A DNA stretch of 64,000 bases from JACKHA01 sp041401985 (GCA_041401985.1 JAWKTE010000018.1:14480-78479); one strand, 5' to 3'; numbered from the stretch's first letter, positions 1 to 7,905 are shown. Made by a program: numbers and translations. Notes: generated by a model from the letters alone, not told the origin.

Positions 1-120
1 CACGCGACGACCGCCCGCACGCTGCTCGCGACACGCCCCGACCCGAGCCGCCCGCATGTTGAGCCGCTGCGCGGGGCGACAGAGTGGGGCGAGGCGCACG
101 ATGCGCCGCTGCCGGCGTGA
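1..120 (+). CDS. 3' end of an unidentified gene (truncated by the window edge)
   Basis: Reading in frame from the first base gives 39 codons ending in TGA at 118-120. Third codon positions are almost all G or C, as in the real genes of this window, so this is probably the tail of a coding sequence that begins upstream. The visible peptide ends in ...EAHDAPLPA. Too little is present to name a family. Confidence 0.5.
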   Translation, partial: HATTARTLLATRPDPSRPHVEPLRGATEWGEAHDAPLPA

Positions 121-219
121 TCGACCGCCCCGCCTCTTCCGCGCCAGCCGCGAAACCCCCGCTCTTCGATTGTCCGTATAAAGGCAAAGGCACTCACCGC
201 AGAGCGACTGTGTCTGAGG

Positions 220-1173
220 TCAAGCGTTTGGATTGTTTTTCTGTCCCCAGAGCATGTCGTCTCGGACGAGGGCGTTGAGGATTGTCAGGAGCTTGCGCAT
301 GCAGGCGGCCATGGCGACCTTGTGGGTCTTGCCGGCGTCGATGAGCCGTTTGAAGTCCTCGGCGATGACGCTGTTGCATCGAGCGGCGGTGAGGGTCGCC
401 ATGTAGAGCGCGGTGCGGACGGGGGCGCGTCCGCCGCGGATACGTCGTTGGCCGCGTTGGGCGCCGCTGTCTTGGTTGAAGGGGGCCAGCCCGGCGAGTG
501 CGGCGGCCTCCTGTCGTGAGAGCTGGCCGAGCTCGGGCATGTGGCCGAGCAGGACGGCGGCGGTGACGGGCCCGACGCCGGGGACAGAGGTGAGGATGGC
601 GTAGACGCGTTCGAGGCGTTCGTGCTGGGCGATGACCTCGGCCGACTCGGCCTCGATCAGCTCGATCTGCCGCTGGATGGCGCTGAGCATCGACCTGATC
701 GTTCGCCTGATGAGGGCGTCGGTCGCCTGCTGGAGGCGGTTGACCTCGGCGGTGCGATGGGCGATGAGCTGCACGCGGCGCGTCTGCAGGCGGGCGAGGC
801 GCTCCTGCTCGGGGGCTGGCAGCGGGCGGTGGCGGGGCTCAACGGCGGCGCCGAAGCGGACGAGGACGGCGGCGTCGATGGCGTCGGTCTTGGCCAGGAC
901 GCCGGTGGCGCGCGCGAAGTCGCGGACCTGGCGTGGGTTGACGCGGATGGCGGGCAGGTCGTGCTCGGCGAGGCAGCGGAGGACCTGATGCTCGTAGCCG
1001 CCGGTGGCCTCGAGCACGACGCGGGACGGCTTGCGTGCGGCGAGCGTCCTGACCAGGCGGCGATGGCCGGCGCGTTGGTTGGGGAAGGAGAGCATCGCGG
1101 TGCCATCGCCGAAGGCGACATCCAGGGACGCCTTGGAGACATCGATGCCGACGACGGAGGCCGAATCGATCAT
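220..1173 (-). CDS. IS110-family transposase (DEDD recombinase)
   Basis: A 317-residue protein, typical for IS110 transposases, which are RuvC-like DEDD enzymes with a C-terminal serine nucleophile and are guided by a bridge RNA. The N-terminal RuvC-like part shows GIDVSKASLDVAF (first Asp), then LEATGGYEH (Glu) and KTDAIDAAVL (Asp pair). The C-terminal Transposase_20 domain starts near SVPGVGPVTAAVLLG. It carries the conserved DSG...RRIRGGR segment with the candidate nucleophilic serine. The ATG at 1173 was chosen because the family N-terminus begins here and AAAGGG lies about 8 bases upstream. A longer open frame to 1383 would run through the element end and is not credible. The gene appears complete. 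Confidence 0.93.
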   Translation of the reverse strand: MIDSASVVGIDVSKASLDVAFGDGTAMLSFPNQRAGHRRLVRTLAARKPSRVVLEATGGYEHQVLRCLAEHDLPAIRVNPRQVRDFARATGVLAKTDAIDAAVLVRFGAAVEPRHRPLPAPEQERLARLQTRRVQLIAHRTAEVNRLQQATDALIRRTIRSMLSAIQRQIELIEAESAEVIAQHERLERVYAILTSVPGVGPVTAAVLLGHMPELGQLSRQEAAALAGLAPFNQDSGAQRGQRRIRGGRAPVRTALYMATLTAARCNSVIAEDFKRLIDAGKTHKVAMAACMRKLLTILNALVRDDMLWGQKNNPNA

Positions 1174-1330
1174 GCCGAAGCCCTTTCTTGCGGATGCGGG
1201 CGTGCCCCCGAGTGGGGGTGCAGGGGCCCTGGCGACTGTCCGGGCGGACACGACAGGCACCGGCCGGGATCGGGCTCTGCGACGGCCGACGAGGCCCTGA
1301 CGCTGACGATCACGCGACCGGAGAGAATAC
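1174..1330 (-). ncRNA. Candidate bridge RNA region of the IS110 element
   Basis: The long non-coding end upstream of the transposase is where IS110-group elements encode their bridge RNA. A TATTCT -10-like hexamer lies on the minus strand at 1324-1329. Two hairpin-forming stretches follow: GCCCCCGAGTGGGGGT near 1204-1219, and one around TGTCCGGGCGGACA near 1236-1249. At 1275-1281 the minus strand reads CGCAGAG, the heptamer found on both sides of the insertion point, so this could be a target-pairing loop. No covariance or folding was computed; placement and ends are inference. Confidence 0.4.
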
Positions 1331-1467
1331 AGGAAACATACAAGACGCAGAGAGCGCTGAGGGATGCGAGAACCTGCCTTCAACTGCCTTCCTCATCGCC
1401 CTTTGCGTCTCTGCGGTGAGTCCTCTCGTTCCACACCGGAAAGCAGGAAAGCGCTCTCGGAACCGTT

Positions 1468-2043
1468 TCAGTTCGCCGCGCGGTTCCGGTACAGCCCCGC
1501 CTCGACCACCGCCGCCATCGCGTCGGCACGGCCAGGCGTGCCGACAAACGCCGCGATGCGGGCCGACTCCTCCTTCGGCGACTCGACCACACGCCGGTAC
1601 TCGACTTCCAGCAGCCCGTCCTGCGACCTCGCCCAGCGGAGGGCGGCCTCGATCTGGGCGGTGTAGACGCGCTTGAGGGCCGCGACGCCGCCGGCCCCGG
1701 CCCGCCCGGACCGCTCCAGCATCGTCCGCTGCGAGGCAAGCACCTCGTCGAGGTCGCGGTGCACGAAGATGACGCGGTAGCGGTGGCCCGGCGGCAGCGC
1801 GGGCAGCAGGGCGTGGATGACCTTCACGCCCTTGCCGGGGGCGTCGGCGACCCAGGACGAGTCACGGGCGGTGGCCTTGACGGCCTCGAGTTCGTAGTAG
1901 CCGCGCGGGTTGTCCTCGTCGGCGGTCCGCTTGGCGTCGGCGAGCAGCGGGACGCCGGCGGCTTCGAGCATCCGCATGAGCATCGACGTCCCGGAGCGGG
2001 GCACACCGGAGACGACCACGATCGGGTCTGGAGGGGTGGGCAT
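1468..2043 (-). CDS. Sulfotransferase-like P-loop protein
   Basis: A 191-residue protein with an N-terminal P-loop-like motif, VVVSGVPRSGTSMLMRML. This matches the 5'-phosphosulfate (PAPS) binding loop of sulfotransferases. A second conserved segment, YRVIFVHRDLDEVLASQRTM, corresponds to the 3'-phosphate binding strand and helix. It would transfer sulfate from PAPS to an unknown acceptor. It is shorter than most sulfotransferases (250-300 residues), but the end lies at the IS110-split repeat and the reading frame is clean, so it may be a naturally compact form. The start is supported by TAGCAT exactly 6 nt upstream of the ATG, predicting a leaderless mRNA. Confidence 0.75.
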   Translation of the reverse strand: MPTPPDPIVVVSGVPRSGTSMLMRMLEAAGVPLLADAKRTADEDNPRGYYELEAVKATARDSSWVADAPGKGVKVIHALLPALPPGHRYRVIFVHRDLDEVLASQRTMLERSGRAGAGGVAALKRVYTAQIEAALRWARSQDGLLEVEYRRVVESPKEESARIAAFVGTPGRADAMAAVVEAGLYRNRAAN

Positions 2044-2049
2044 GGGGCG

Positions 2050-2055
2050 ATGCTA
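2050..2055 (-). promoter_or_regulatory. -10 element of a predicted leaderless transcript (sulfotransferase gene)
   Basis: On the minus strand TAGCAT is followed by six bases (CGCCCC) and then the ATG at 2043. With the usual 6-7 nt from the -10 to the start site, transcription would begin at the ATG. Confidence 0.6.
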
Positions 2056-2078
2056 TTCGGAGGAGAGGCAGCGAGGTT

Positions 2079-2110
2079 GGGTGGCACGCCCACGCGCAGC
2101 GCGGGCGTGG
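2079..2110 (+). repeat. Dispersed palindromic repeat, family A, copy 1
   Basis: A 32-base palindromic repeat beginning GGGTGGCACGCCCACG. An identical copy in reverse orientation is at 28879-28910, and a partial copy starts at 28786. It lies between the sulfotransferase gene and ispG. Confidence 0.75.
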
Positions 2111-2177
2111 CGATCCAACCGATCGCCACCCTGAAATCCAAGGACACTCTGGTGGCCGCTGGAGCGCCGGGAACGCT

Positions 2178-2213
2178 CGACCCGGACCTTCGCGGAGCCT
2201 CAGGTCCGGCGTC
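2178..2213 (+). repeat. Dispersed palindromic repeat, family B, copy 1
   Basis: A 36-base repeat beginning CGACCCGGACCTTCGCGG, with CCGGACCT/AGGTCCGG arms that can form a hairpin. A perfect reverse-complement copy lies at 45803-45838 upstream of ftsH. Confidence 0.75.
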
Positions 2214-2301
2214 CGCCGCGCTCGCCGCGAGTTCGGGCGTCGAGCAAGCGGGGGCCGGTCCGAACGAACGCTCCCGACCCCTTCCGTGTACCATCGATTG
2301 C

Positions 2302-3618
2302 ATGGTTCCACGCCGCCCAACCCACCCTGTCTTTGTCGGCAATAAGCGGACCGGCATCGTCCAGATCGGCGGCGGCCTGCCCGCAGCCGACGGCTCCCCC
2401 ACCGCCATCGCGCCCGTCTCGGTCCAGACCATGACCGCGGGCTACACCCACGAGATCGACAAGTGCGTGGCGGAGATCGAGCGCTACGCCGCGGCCGGTG
2501 CCGACATCGTCCGCCTGGCCGTGCCCGAGAAGAAGGACACCGAGGCGCTCAAGGAAATCCTGGCCCAGACCACGGTTCCGATCGTCGCGGACGTTCACTT
2601 CCACTTCAAGCGGGCGCTCGAGGCCATCGAGGCCGGCGTCCACAAGATCCGCCTCAACCCCGGCAACATCTCCGACCGGGCCCAGGTCGAGGAGGTCATC
2701 GACGCCTGCAAGCAGGCCAACAACGGGCGCGGCATCCCGATCCGCATCGGCGTCAACGAGGGCTCGATCATCGAGCGCCGCGACAAGCAGAAGCGTCTGA
2801 AGGAACTCGGGGCCGTCTTCGGCGACCACAAGCACGGCTACCTGCTGGCGATCATGATCACGAAACTCGAGGAGTACCTCGACATCTTCTACGAGCGCGA
2901 CTTCCGCGACGTGGTCATCAGCGCCAAGAGCATGTCGGCCCCGATCGTCATCGACGCGTACACCGAGATCGCGGCCAGGTTCCCGCACCCGCTGCACCTG
3001 GGCGTGACGCACGCCGGGCCGCAGGACACGGGGCGGATCCGCTCGGTCGTCGCGCTCGGCACGCTGCTGGCCAATGGCATCGGCGACACGATCCGCATCT
3101 CGTACGCGAGCGACCACGTCGGCGAGGTCGAGGACGGGCTGGAACTGCTGTACTCGCTGGGGCTGCGCGAGCGGGCCGGGGCGGAACTGATCGCGTGCCC
3201 GACGTGCGGGCGGATCCAGGTCGATCTGTTCAGCCTGGTCAAGGACGTGCGCGAGACTCTGGCCAAGGAGATCCGCCTGCCGATGAAGGTGGCCGTCATG
3301 GGCTGCGTGGTCAACGGCCCGGGCGAGGCCGAGGGCGCGGACGTGGCGGTGTTCGCGGGAGACCGTCGCGGCATCATCTATGTGCAGGGCGAGCGGGTGG
3401 CGAACGTCACCGAGGACCAGATCCTGCCCGCGCTGCTGGAGGAGTGCCGCCGGTTCCAGGGGCGCGTGGAGCGGGGCGAGGCGAAACTGGGCGAGAAGAA
3501 GGTGGACATCGTGCCGCCGGACCCGCTGGGGGAACTGGGCAGCGGGTGGGAGAAGATGGCGGCCGAGCGGATGAGGGCGGGCGAGGGGACGACGGGGATT
3601 ACGGTGGGCAGGACGTGA
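2302..3618 (+). CDS. ispG: 4-hydroxy-3-methylbut-2-enyl diphosphate synthase (IspG/GcpE)
   Basis: A 438-residue enzyme of the MEP isoprenoid pathway. It uses a [4Fe-4S] cluster to convert 2-C-methyl-D-erythritol 2,4-cyclodiphosphate to HMBPP. The TIM-barrel half includes TMTAGYTHEIDKC, ADIVRLAVPEKKD and KIRLNPGNI. The cluster half has Cys299 and Cys302 in CPTCGR, plus Cys335 and Glu342 in MGCVVNGPGE, which match the known cluster ligands by spacing. The ATG at 2302 was chosen over a much longer open frame because homology begins with GNKRTGIVQIGG and TACCAT lies 7 nt upstream of the ATG. dxr of the same pathway lies elsewhere in the window (28926-30257), not in an operon with it. Confidence 0.96.
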   Translation: MVPRRPTHPVFVGNKRTGIVQIGGGLPAADGSPTAIAPVSVQTMTAGYTHEIDKCVAEIERYAAAGADIVRLAVPEKKDTEALKEILAQTTVPIVADVHFHFKRALEAIEAGVHKIRLNPGNISDRAQVEEVIDACKQANNGRGIPIRIGVNEGSIIERRDKQKRLKELGAVFGDHKHGYLLAIMITKLEEYLDIFYERDFRDVVISAKSMSAPIVIDAYTEIAARFPHPLHLGVTHAGPQDTGRIRSVVALGTLLANGIGDTIRISYASDHVGEVEDGLELLYSLGLRERAGAELIACPTCGRIQVDLFSLVKDVRETLAKEIRLPMKVAVMGCVVNGPGEAEGADVAVFAGDRRGIIYVQGERVANVTEDQILPALLEECRRFQGRVERGEAKLGEKKVDIVPPDPLGELGSGWEKMAAERMRAGEGTTGITVGRT

Positions 3619-3650
3619 GCGGGCGGGCGCCGGTCGATAGAATGGCGACG

Positions 3651-3950
3651 ATGCCCGCCGACGCCCCATCTCCCGAGTCCATCGCCGCGTTCTGCAAACG
3701 CTGGGGCGTCCGAGAACTCTGGCTCTTCGGCTCGCTCGCACGCGGCGACTCGACGCCCGGCAGCGACGCCGATGTGCTGGCGATGTTCGAGCCGGACGCG
3801 ACAACCTCCACCTGGGACTGGCCCGAGATGACCGACGAACTCGCGGCGATCTTCGGGCGGCCGGTCGATCTGCTGTCTGCGGGTGTGCTGCGGAACCCGT
3901 TCCGGCGCGAGTCGATCATGGCGAGCCGTCGGGTGCTGTATGCGGCCTGA
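3651..3950 (+). CDS. mntA: MntA-type nucleotidyltransferase antitoxin
   Basis: A 99-residue minimal nucleotidyltransferase. It has the signature GSX10DXD as GSLARGDSTPGSDAD (Gly27, Ser28, Asp39, Asp41), with a third acidic position likely near PVDLL. In characterised MntA-HepT pairs this protein modifies a tyrosine of HepT by adding AMP units and so silences the toxin. The ATG at 3651 is preferred because TAGAAT lies 7 nt upstream, predicting a nearly leaderless mRNA; an in-frame ATG at 3642 overlaps that hexamer. The gene follows ispG by 32 bp and overlaps the toxin gene by 11 bp. Confidence 0.88.
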   Translation: MPADAPSPESIAAFCKRWGVRELWLFGSLARGDSTPGSDADVLAMFEPDATTSTWDWPEMTDELAAIFGRPVDLLSAGVLRNPFRRESIMASRRVLYAA

Positions 3951-4305
3951 CACTGGCGACGCCGCGCGGCTCCTTGACATGCGGAACGCGTGCGATCTTG
4001 TGATTCGCTTTGTCGAGGGACGCACGTTCGATCAGTACCGAAATGACCCGCTTTTACGATCCGGAGTGGAGCGGCAGATCGAGATCGTCGGAGAGGCAGC
4101 CAGACGCATTTCGAAGGCCTTCCGAGACGCCCACCCCGAGATCGCGTGGCGTCCCATCGTCGCCCAGCGCCACATCCTCGCCCACGAGTACGGCGAGGTC
4201 GAGGACGATCTCGTGTGGCGCGTCGCGACAACGCACATCCCGGCGCTGCGGGCCTTGCTTGACCCGCTCGTGCCGCCATCACCGCCGCCGAGTTCCTCCG
4301 AGTAG
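3940..4305 (+). CDS. hepT: HepT-type HEPN ribonuclease toxin
   Basis: A 121-residue all-helical HEPN protein carrying the RX4HXY active-site motif as RHILAHEY (Arg77, His82, Tyr84). This family cleaves RNA, and the tyrosine of this motif is what the partner MntA modifies. The start MRPDTGDAARLLDMRNACDL overlaps the mntA stop by 11 bp, so the two are translationally coupled. The C-terminus is a proline/serine tail (PPSPPPSSSE) not needed by the family. Antitoxin-before-toxin order and motif integrity suggest a working pair. Confidence 0.9.
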   Translation: MRPDTGDAARLLDMRNACDLVIRFVEGRTFDQYRNDPLLRSGVERQIEIVGEAARRISKAFRDAHPEIAWRPIVAQRHILAHEYGEVEDDLVWRVATTHIPALRALLDPLVPPSPPPSSSE

Positions 4306-4387
4306 ACGTTTCCCACTGGAATCCCCCGCCCCGATCCGCCACAATGCCTCTCCCCACCGGTACAACCGGCTTTCAGCGGAGGCAGAG

Positions 4388-7138
4388 ATGCGGATTCGTC
4401 GCCCGGCCCGTCGTTCGTCCCGTTCCAACGCCCTCTTCGGCACCGCGCTTCTCGCGAGCGCGGCCCTCGTCCACTTCGGCGCAGCCCCCGCCCTCGCCCA
4501 GACCTCCACCCCCACCACCTTCCCCACCGCCCAGCCCGGCGGCGATCCGGCCGCGCCCTTCGCCTGCTTCCCCGGCGACCAGTACGACCCCGACGTGCCC
4601 TCGCCCGAAGCCTTCCTCGGCTATCCCCTCGGCTCGCGCTTCACGCGCCACCACGACGTGATCGCGTACCTGAACACGCTGGCCGACCTCTCCGACCGCA
4701 TCGTCGTCCGCGAGTACGGGCGCACGCACGAAGACCGCGGCCTGGTCCTCGCCACCATCTCCAGCCCGGAGAACCTGGCGAACCTGGAGGACATCAAGGC
4801 CGCGAACCGGCGTCTGGCCGATCCGGCGACCTCCGACGCGGACGCCCAGGCCATCATCGACGCCAACCCGTCGATCGCCTGGCTCTCGTTCTCCGTGCAC
4901 GGCAACGAGGCCAGCACCGTCGAGGCCTCGCTCATCTCGGCGTACACCCTGGCCGCCGCCGAGGGTCCGGAGGCCGACGAACTGCGCCGGAACTGCGTGG
5001 TCGTGATCGACCCGTGCATCAACCCCGACGGGCGCTCGCGCTACGTCGCCCATTACGAGCAGACCGTCGGTCGCGTGCCCAACCCGATGCACGCCGCGGC
5101 CGAGCACCACGAACCATGGCCCGGCGGGCGGACAAACCACTACTACTTCGACCTCAACCGCGACTGGCTGTGGCTGACCCAGCCCGAGAGCCGCGCCCGC
5201 GTCGCGGCGTACCGCGAGTACCTGCCGCACCTGCACGTGGACAACCACGAGCAGGGCTACTCCTCCCCCTTCTTCTTCGGCGCCGGCGAGAAGCCGTACA
5301 ACCAGAACCTCCCCGCCGAGACCGTCGAGTGGGTCCACATTTACGGCGGCTCCGGGGCCGAGCGCTTCGACGCCGATGGCCTGCTCTTCGCCACCGAGGA
5401 GCGGTTCGACTACCTGTACCCCGGCTACGGCAAGGTCCTGCCGTGCTACCAGGGCGCCGTCGGGCTGCTCAACGAGAAGGCCGGGCACGGCTTCGCCGGT
5501 GTCGCGGTCGAGGTCACCGATTCCCACACCCTCACGCTGCTCGAGCGCACCCGCCACCACTTCATCCTGAACATGGCGTTCGTGCAGACCACGGCCGACC
5601 GCCGCGCCGAACAACTGGCCCGTTTCCGGCGCTTCTTCTCCGACACCGTCGAGCACGCCCGCGCCAACCCCGAGACCTACTTCATCCTGCCGTCGTCCGA
5701 CCCCGAGGCCACGGCCCGGATGGTCGACCTGTGCCGACGCCAGGGCATCGTCGTCGAGCGCCTCACCTCGCAGTGGGACGCCCGCGGCCTGACCTCCTAC
5801 CGCACGGGCGAGGCAACCGCCTCCAGCACGCTCCCCGAAGGCACGCTGGTGGTCCGCACCGACCAGGCCCTCGGACGCCTGGCCCGCGCCCTGTTCGAGC
5901 GGTCCACCTTCGTCGAGGACAACGAGACCTACGACATCACCGCCTGGAGCCTGCCGATCTCCTTCGGCCTCGACGCCGCGTACTCGAACGAGTCGATCTC
6001 GCCCCCGGTCCGCGCCCTGCGCGATGACGAGTTCGCCCCCCGCTTGTGGCCCGCGATCGACGAGGCCGCCACCATCGGCAACCTGACCACCACCGACCAC
6101 GCCGAACTCGAAGGCCCGACCGCCTGGCTCATCGACACCGACGCCTACCTCGCTCCGGCCCTCTTCGGTCGCGCCATCGAACTCGAGGTCTCGATCCGCA
6201 TCGCCGACGAGCCGATCGCCATCGGCGACAACCGCTTCCCGCGCGGCTCCATCATCGCCCACCGCCTCCGCAACGACGCCGCGACACTCGCCGAGTTCCT
6301 CGCGTACGCCCGTGCCCTGGGTCTCCGCGTCGCCCCCGCCGGCACGGGCCTCACCGACGAGGGCCCGGCCTTGGGCAACAACGCCAACACCCCGTGGGAC
6401 ATCCCCCGAATCGCGCTGATCCGCGGCGGCGGCGACCAATACTCCTTCGGCCACCACTGGTTCCTGCTCGACCAGGAGTTCCGCATCCCCTGCACCGCCA
6501 TCGAAGACTCGCGCCTCTCCGCCGAGACGCTGGCCCAACTGAACGTCGTCGTCCTGCCCGACGCCGCCACGCTCTCCGGCTCAACCGCCGACCGCGTCCG
6601 CGACTGGGTCCGCGCCGGCGGCACGCTCATCGCCACCGGCTCGGCAGCGTCCTGGGCCAGCGGCACGATGCTCGAACTCGGCAACGACAACATCCCCGGC
6701 CCGAAGCCCGAGGATCGCCCGGCCCCGAGCACGCTCACATACGAGCAGCGCCGCGAGCGCCAACTCGAGGACGCCGTCCCCGGCGCGATGCTCGCCGCGA
6801 CCCTCGACGCAACCCACCCGCTCACGGTCGCCATGCGCCCCGGCGCCGGCCCCAACGCGGGCGGCTCGCCCTGGGTCGGCGTGCTGAAGGACGGCGGCCG
6901 CCGACTGCCGGTTGCCGACTCCGGCTACGTCGTCGCCCGCTTCGACCAGGGCGGCTACGTCGGCGGCCTGATCTCCGAGCGCAACCGCCGCCTCATCGCC
7001 GGCACGCCATTCATGACCCACCACTCCCTGGGCCGCGGCAACGTCATCTGCCTGTCCGACGACGTGACCAACCGGGCGTTCCTGCTCGGCCCGCGGCGGT
7101 TGCTGCTGAATGCGGTTCTGCTGGGGCCGAGTCTGTAG
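4388..7138 (+). CDS. Secreted M14-family zinc carboxypeptidase-like protein
   Basis: A 916-residue protein with a signal peptide (basic start, hydrophobic stretch, cleavage near PALAQ). The catalytic M14 domain occupies roughly residues 60-400. SFSVHGNEAS gives the HXXE zinc pair, and a later histidine in LHVDNHEQGY is a candidate third ligand. Region DPCINPDGRSRY is a typical M14 substrate-binding segment. The rest (about 400-916) resembles the long C-terminal part of large planctomycete M14 proteins, including a glutamine-amidotransferase-like stretch (VVLPDAATLSG...VRDWVRAGGTLIATG). It probably degrades peptides outside the cytoplasm. GGAGG five bases upstream of the ATG fixes the start; longer upstream frames overlap hepT and are rejected. 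Confidence 0.88.
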   Translation: MRIRRPARRSSRSNALFGTALLASAALVHFGAAPALAQTSTPTTFPTAQPGGDPAAPFACFPGDQYDPDVPSPEAFLGYPLGSRFTRHHDVIAYLNTLADLSDRIVVREYGRTHEDRGLVLATISSPENLANLEDIKAANRRLADPATSDADAQAIIDANPSIAWLSFSVHGNEASTVEASLISAYTLAAAEGPEADELRRNCVVVIDPCINPDGRSRYVAHYEQTVGRVPNPMHAAAEHHEPWPGGRTNHYYFDLNRDWLWLTQPESRARVAAYREYLPHLHVDNHEQGYSSPFFFGAGEKPYNQNLPAETVEWVHIYGGSGAERFDADGLLFATEERFDYLYPGYGKVLPCYQGAVGLLNEKAGHGFAGVAVEVTDSHTLTLLERTRHHFILNMAFVQTTADRRAEQLARFRRFFSDTVEHARANPETYFILPSSDPEATARMVDLCRRQGIVVERLTSQWDARGLTSYRTGEATASSTLPEGTLVVRTDQALGRLARALFERSTFVEDNETYDITAWSLPISFGLDAAYSNESISPPVRALRDDEFAPRLWPAIDEAATIGNLTTTDHAELEGPTAWLIDTDAYLAPALFGRAIELEVSIRIADEPIAIGDNRFPRGSIIAHRLRNDAATLAEFLAYARALGLRVAPAGTGLTDEGPALGNNANTPWDIPRIALIRGGGDQYSFGHHWFLLDQEFRIPCTAIEDSRLSAETLAQLNVVVLPDAATLSGSTADRVRDWVRAGGTLIATGSAASWASGTMLELGNDNIPGPKPEDRPAPSTLTYEQRRERQLEDAVPGAMLAATLDATHPLTVAMRPGAGPNAGGSPWVGVLKDGGRRLPVADSGYVVARFDQGGYVGGLISERNRRLIAGTPFMTHHSLGRGNVICLSDDVTNRAFLLGPRRLLLNAVLLGPSL

Positions 7139-7193
7139 CGCGGGTCCCCCTCAGAATCCGGCAGGGCCTTTCGCCCCATCGGGGCGCAGGGCT

Positions 7194-7226
7194 GTAGCCA
7201 CGGGTGGAGCGCAGCGCAACCCGTGG
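7194..7226 (+). repeat. REP element (left) of a RAYT locus
   Basis: GTAG at 7194-7197 is followed at once by an imperfect palindrome with arms CCACGGGT (7198-7205) and ACCCGTGG (7219-7226). A GTAG tetranucleotide plus hairpin is the hallmark of REPs recognised by REP-associated tyrosine transposases. A second hairpin, CGCCCCATCGGGGCG, lies just upstream. Confidence 0.8.
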
Positions 7227-7299
7227 ACCCCGATCCGGTGTTCCTTCCGCTCCGGAGGAGCGGAGGAGTCTCCGTCGAGGCCCTCTTCCGCCGGCGATG

Positions 7300-7305
7300 T
7301 AGACT
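7300..7305 (+). promoter_or_regulatory. -10 element of a predicted leaderless transcript (RAYT gene)
   Basis: TAGACT, six bases (CCTCAA), then ATG at 7312. No convincing -35 was found at the usual spacing. Confidence 0.6.
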
Positions 7306-7311
7306 CCTCAA

Positions 7312-7764
7312 ATGCCCGGCACCTACACCCAACTCCTCCTCCACATCGTCTTCTCCATCAGGCAACGGACGCCCTGGATCTCATCGGACACCGCCGAGCG
7401 CCTCTACCCCTACATCGGCGGCATCATCCGCGCCGAGAAGGGCGTGCTCCTCGACATCGGCGGCATCGAGGACCACATCCACCTCTACATCCGGTGGCGT
7501 CCGGACGCCGCGCTTTCTGACCTGATGCGAACCGTCAAGTCCCGGTCCTCCAAATGGGTGCACGCAACGTACCCGGACTTGGCCGAGTTCGCGTGGCAGG
7601 AGGGCTACTCCGCGTTCTCCGTGAGCAAGTCGCAGGAACCGGCGGTGAAACGCTACATCGCAAGCCAGCGCGAGCACCACGCCACCGACGACTTCAGGGC
7701 AGAACTGCTCAAGATGCTGCGCGCCCATCGTGTCGAGTTCGATGAGCGGTATGTGTTTGACTGA
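7312..7764 (+). CDS. REP-associated tyrosine transposase (RAYT, IS200-like Y1 HUH protein)
   Basis: A 150-residue single-domain Y1 transposase. The HUH metal motif is DHIHLY. The catalytic tyrosine is in VKRYIASQREHH, followed by a basic and acidic C-terminal helix. The start MPGTYTQLLLHIVFSIRQR is the normal N-terminus of this group. It is flanked by two inverted REP hairpins, each carrying GTAG on its outer side (7194-7226 and 7873-7905). RAYTs are usually single-copy, host-tamed enzymes that cleave REPs and may spread them. Codon use looks like the neighbours. The protein appears complete. Confidence 0.9.
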   Translation: MPGTYTQLLLHIVFSIRQRTPWISSDTAERLYPYIGGIIRAEKGVLLDIGGIEDHIHLYIRWRPDAALSDLMRTVKSRSSKWVHATYPDLAEFAWQEGYSAFSVSKSQEPAVKRYIASQREHHATDDFRAELLKMLRAHRVEFDERYVFD

Positions 7765-7837
7765 CTCGACTGGACGCGTCCAATTCCGCTGTGCCCGACC
7801 CATGGGATGAACGGGCGTCGGCGACGCCGGAGCCCCC

Positions 7838-7856
7838 ATTGCCCCTCCGGGGCAAT
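7838..7856. repeat. Perfect 8-bp hairpin downstream of the RAYT gene
   Basis: ATTGCCCC and GGGGCAAT separated by three bases. It could end RAYT transcription, but no T-tract follows, so it is listed as a structural repeat only. Confidence 0.45.
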
Positions 7857-7872
7857 CTCACGACCACGCGGA

Positions 7873-7905
7873 CCACGGGTTGCGCTTCGCTCCACCCGTG
7901 GCTAC
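7873..7905 (-). repeat. REP element (right, inverted) of the RAYT locus
   Basis: A mirror copy of the REP at 7194-7226. The arms are CCACGGGT (7873-7880) and ACCCGTGG (7894-7901), followed by CTAC (7902-7905), so GTAG precedes the hairpin on the minus strand. Together the two form an inverted REP pair bracketing the transposase. Confidence 0.8.

Larger units (their letters stand above)
205..1343 (-). mobile_element. IS110-family insertion sequence, IS110-type end layout
   Basis: The boundaries are inferred from the split palindrome and give an element of about 1.14 kb. The transposase reads on the minus strand with only 15 bp between its stop and one end, but about 170 bp of non-coding DNA before its start. 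A long non-coding end upstream of the gene is the known layout of the IS110 group, whose bridge RNA is encoded there. No terminal inverted repeats or obvious target duplication are seen, as expected for the family. The transposase is intact, so the element may be active. Confidence 0.75.
191..1421. repeat. Palindromic intergenic repeat split by the IS110 element
   Basis: The left piece at 191-204 reads CACTCACCGCAGAG. The right piece at 1344-1421 starts ACGCAGAGAGCGCTGAGGG and ends with the opposite arm CTCTGCGGTGAGT. Joining the two at 204/1344 restores one palindrome. Its opposite arm predicts ACTCACCGCAGAGACGCA, which is exactly the joined sequence. An uninterrupted relative lies at 51384-51473. 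The repeat is REP-like; no function can be read from it. Confidence 0.75.

Noticed and set aside
4373..6538. A minus-strand frame of over 700 codons opposite the M14 gene
   Set aside because: Gly/Val/Ala-rich shadow with no domain signs; the plus strand carries the catalytic motifs.
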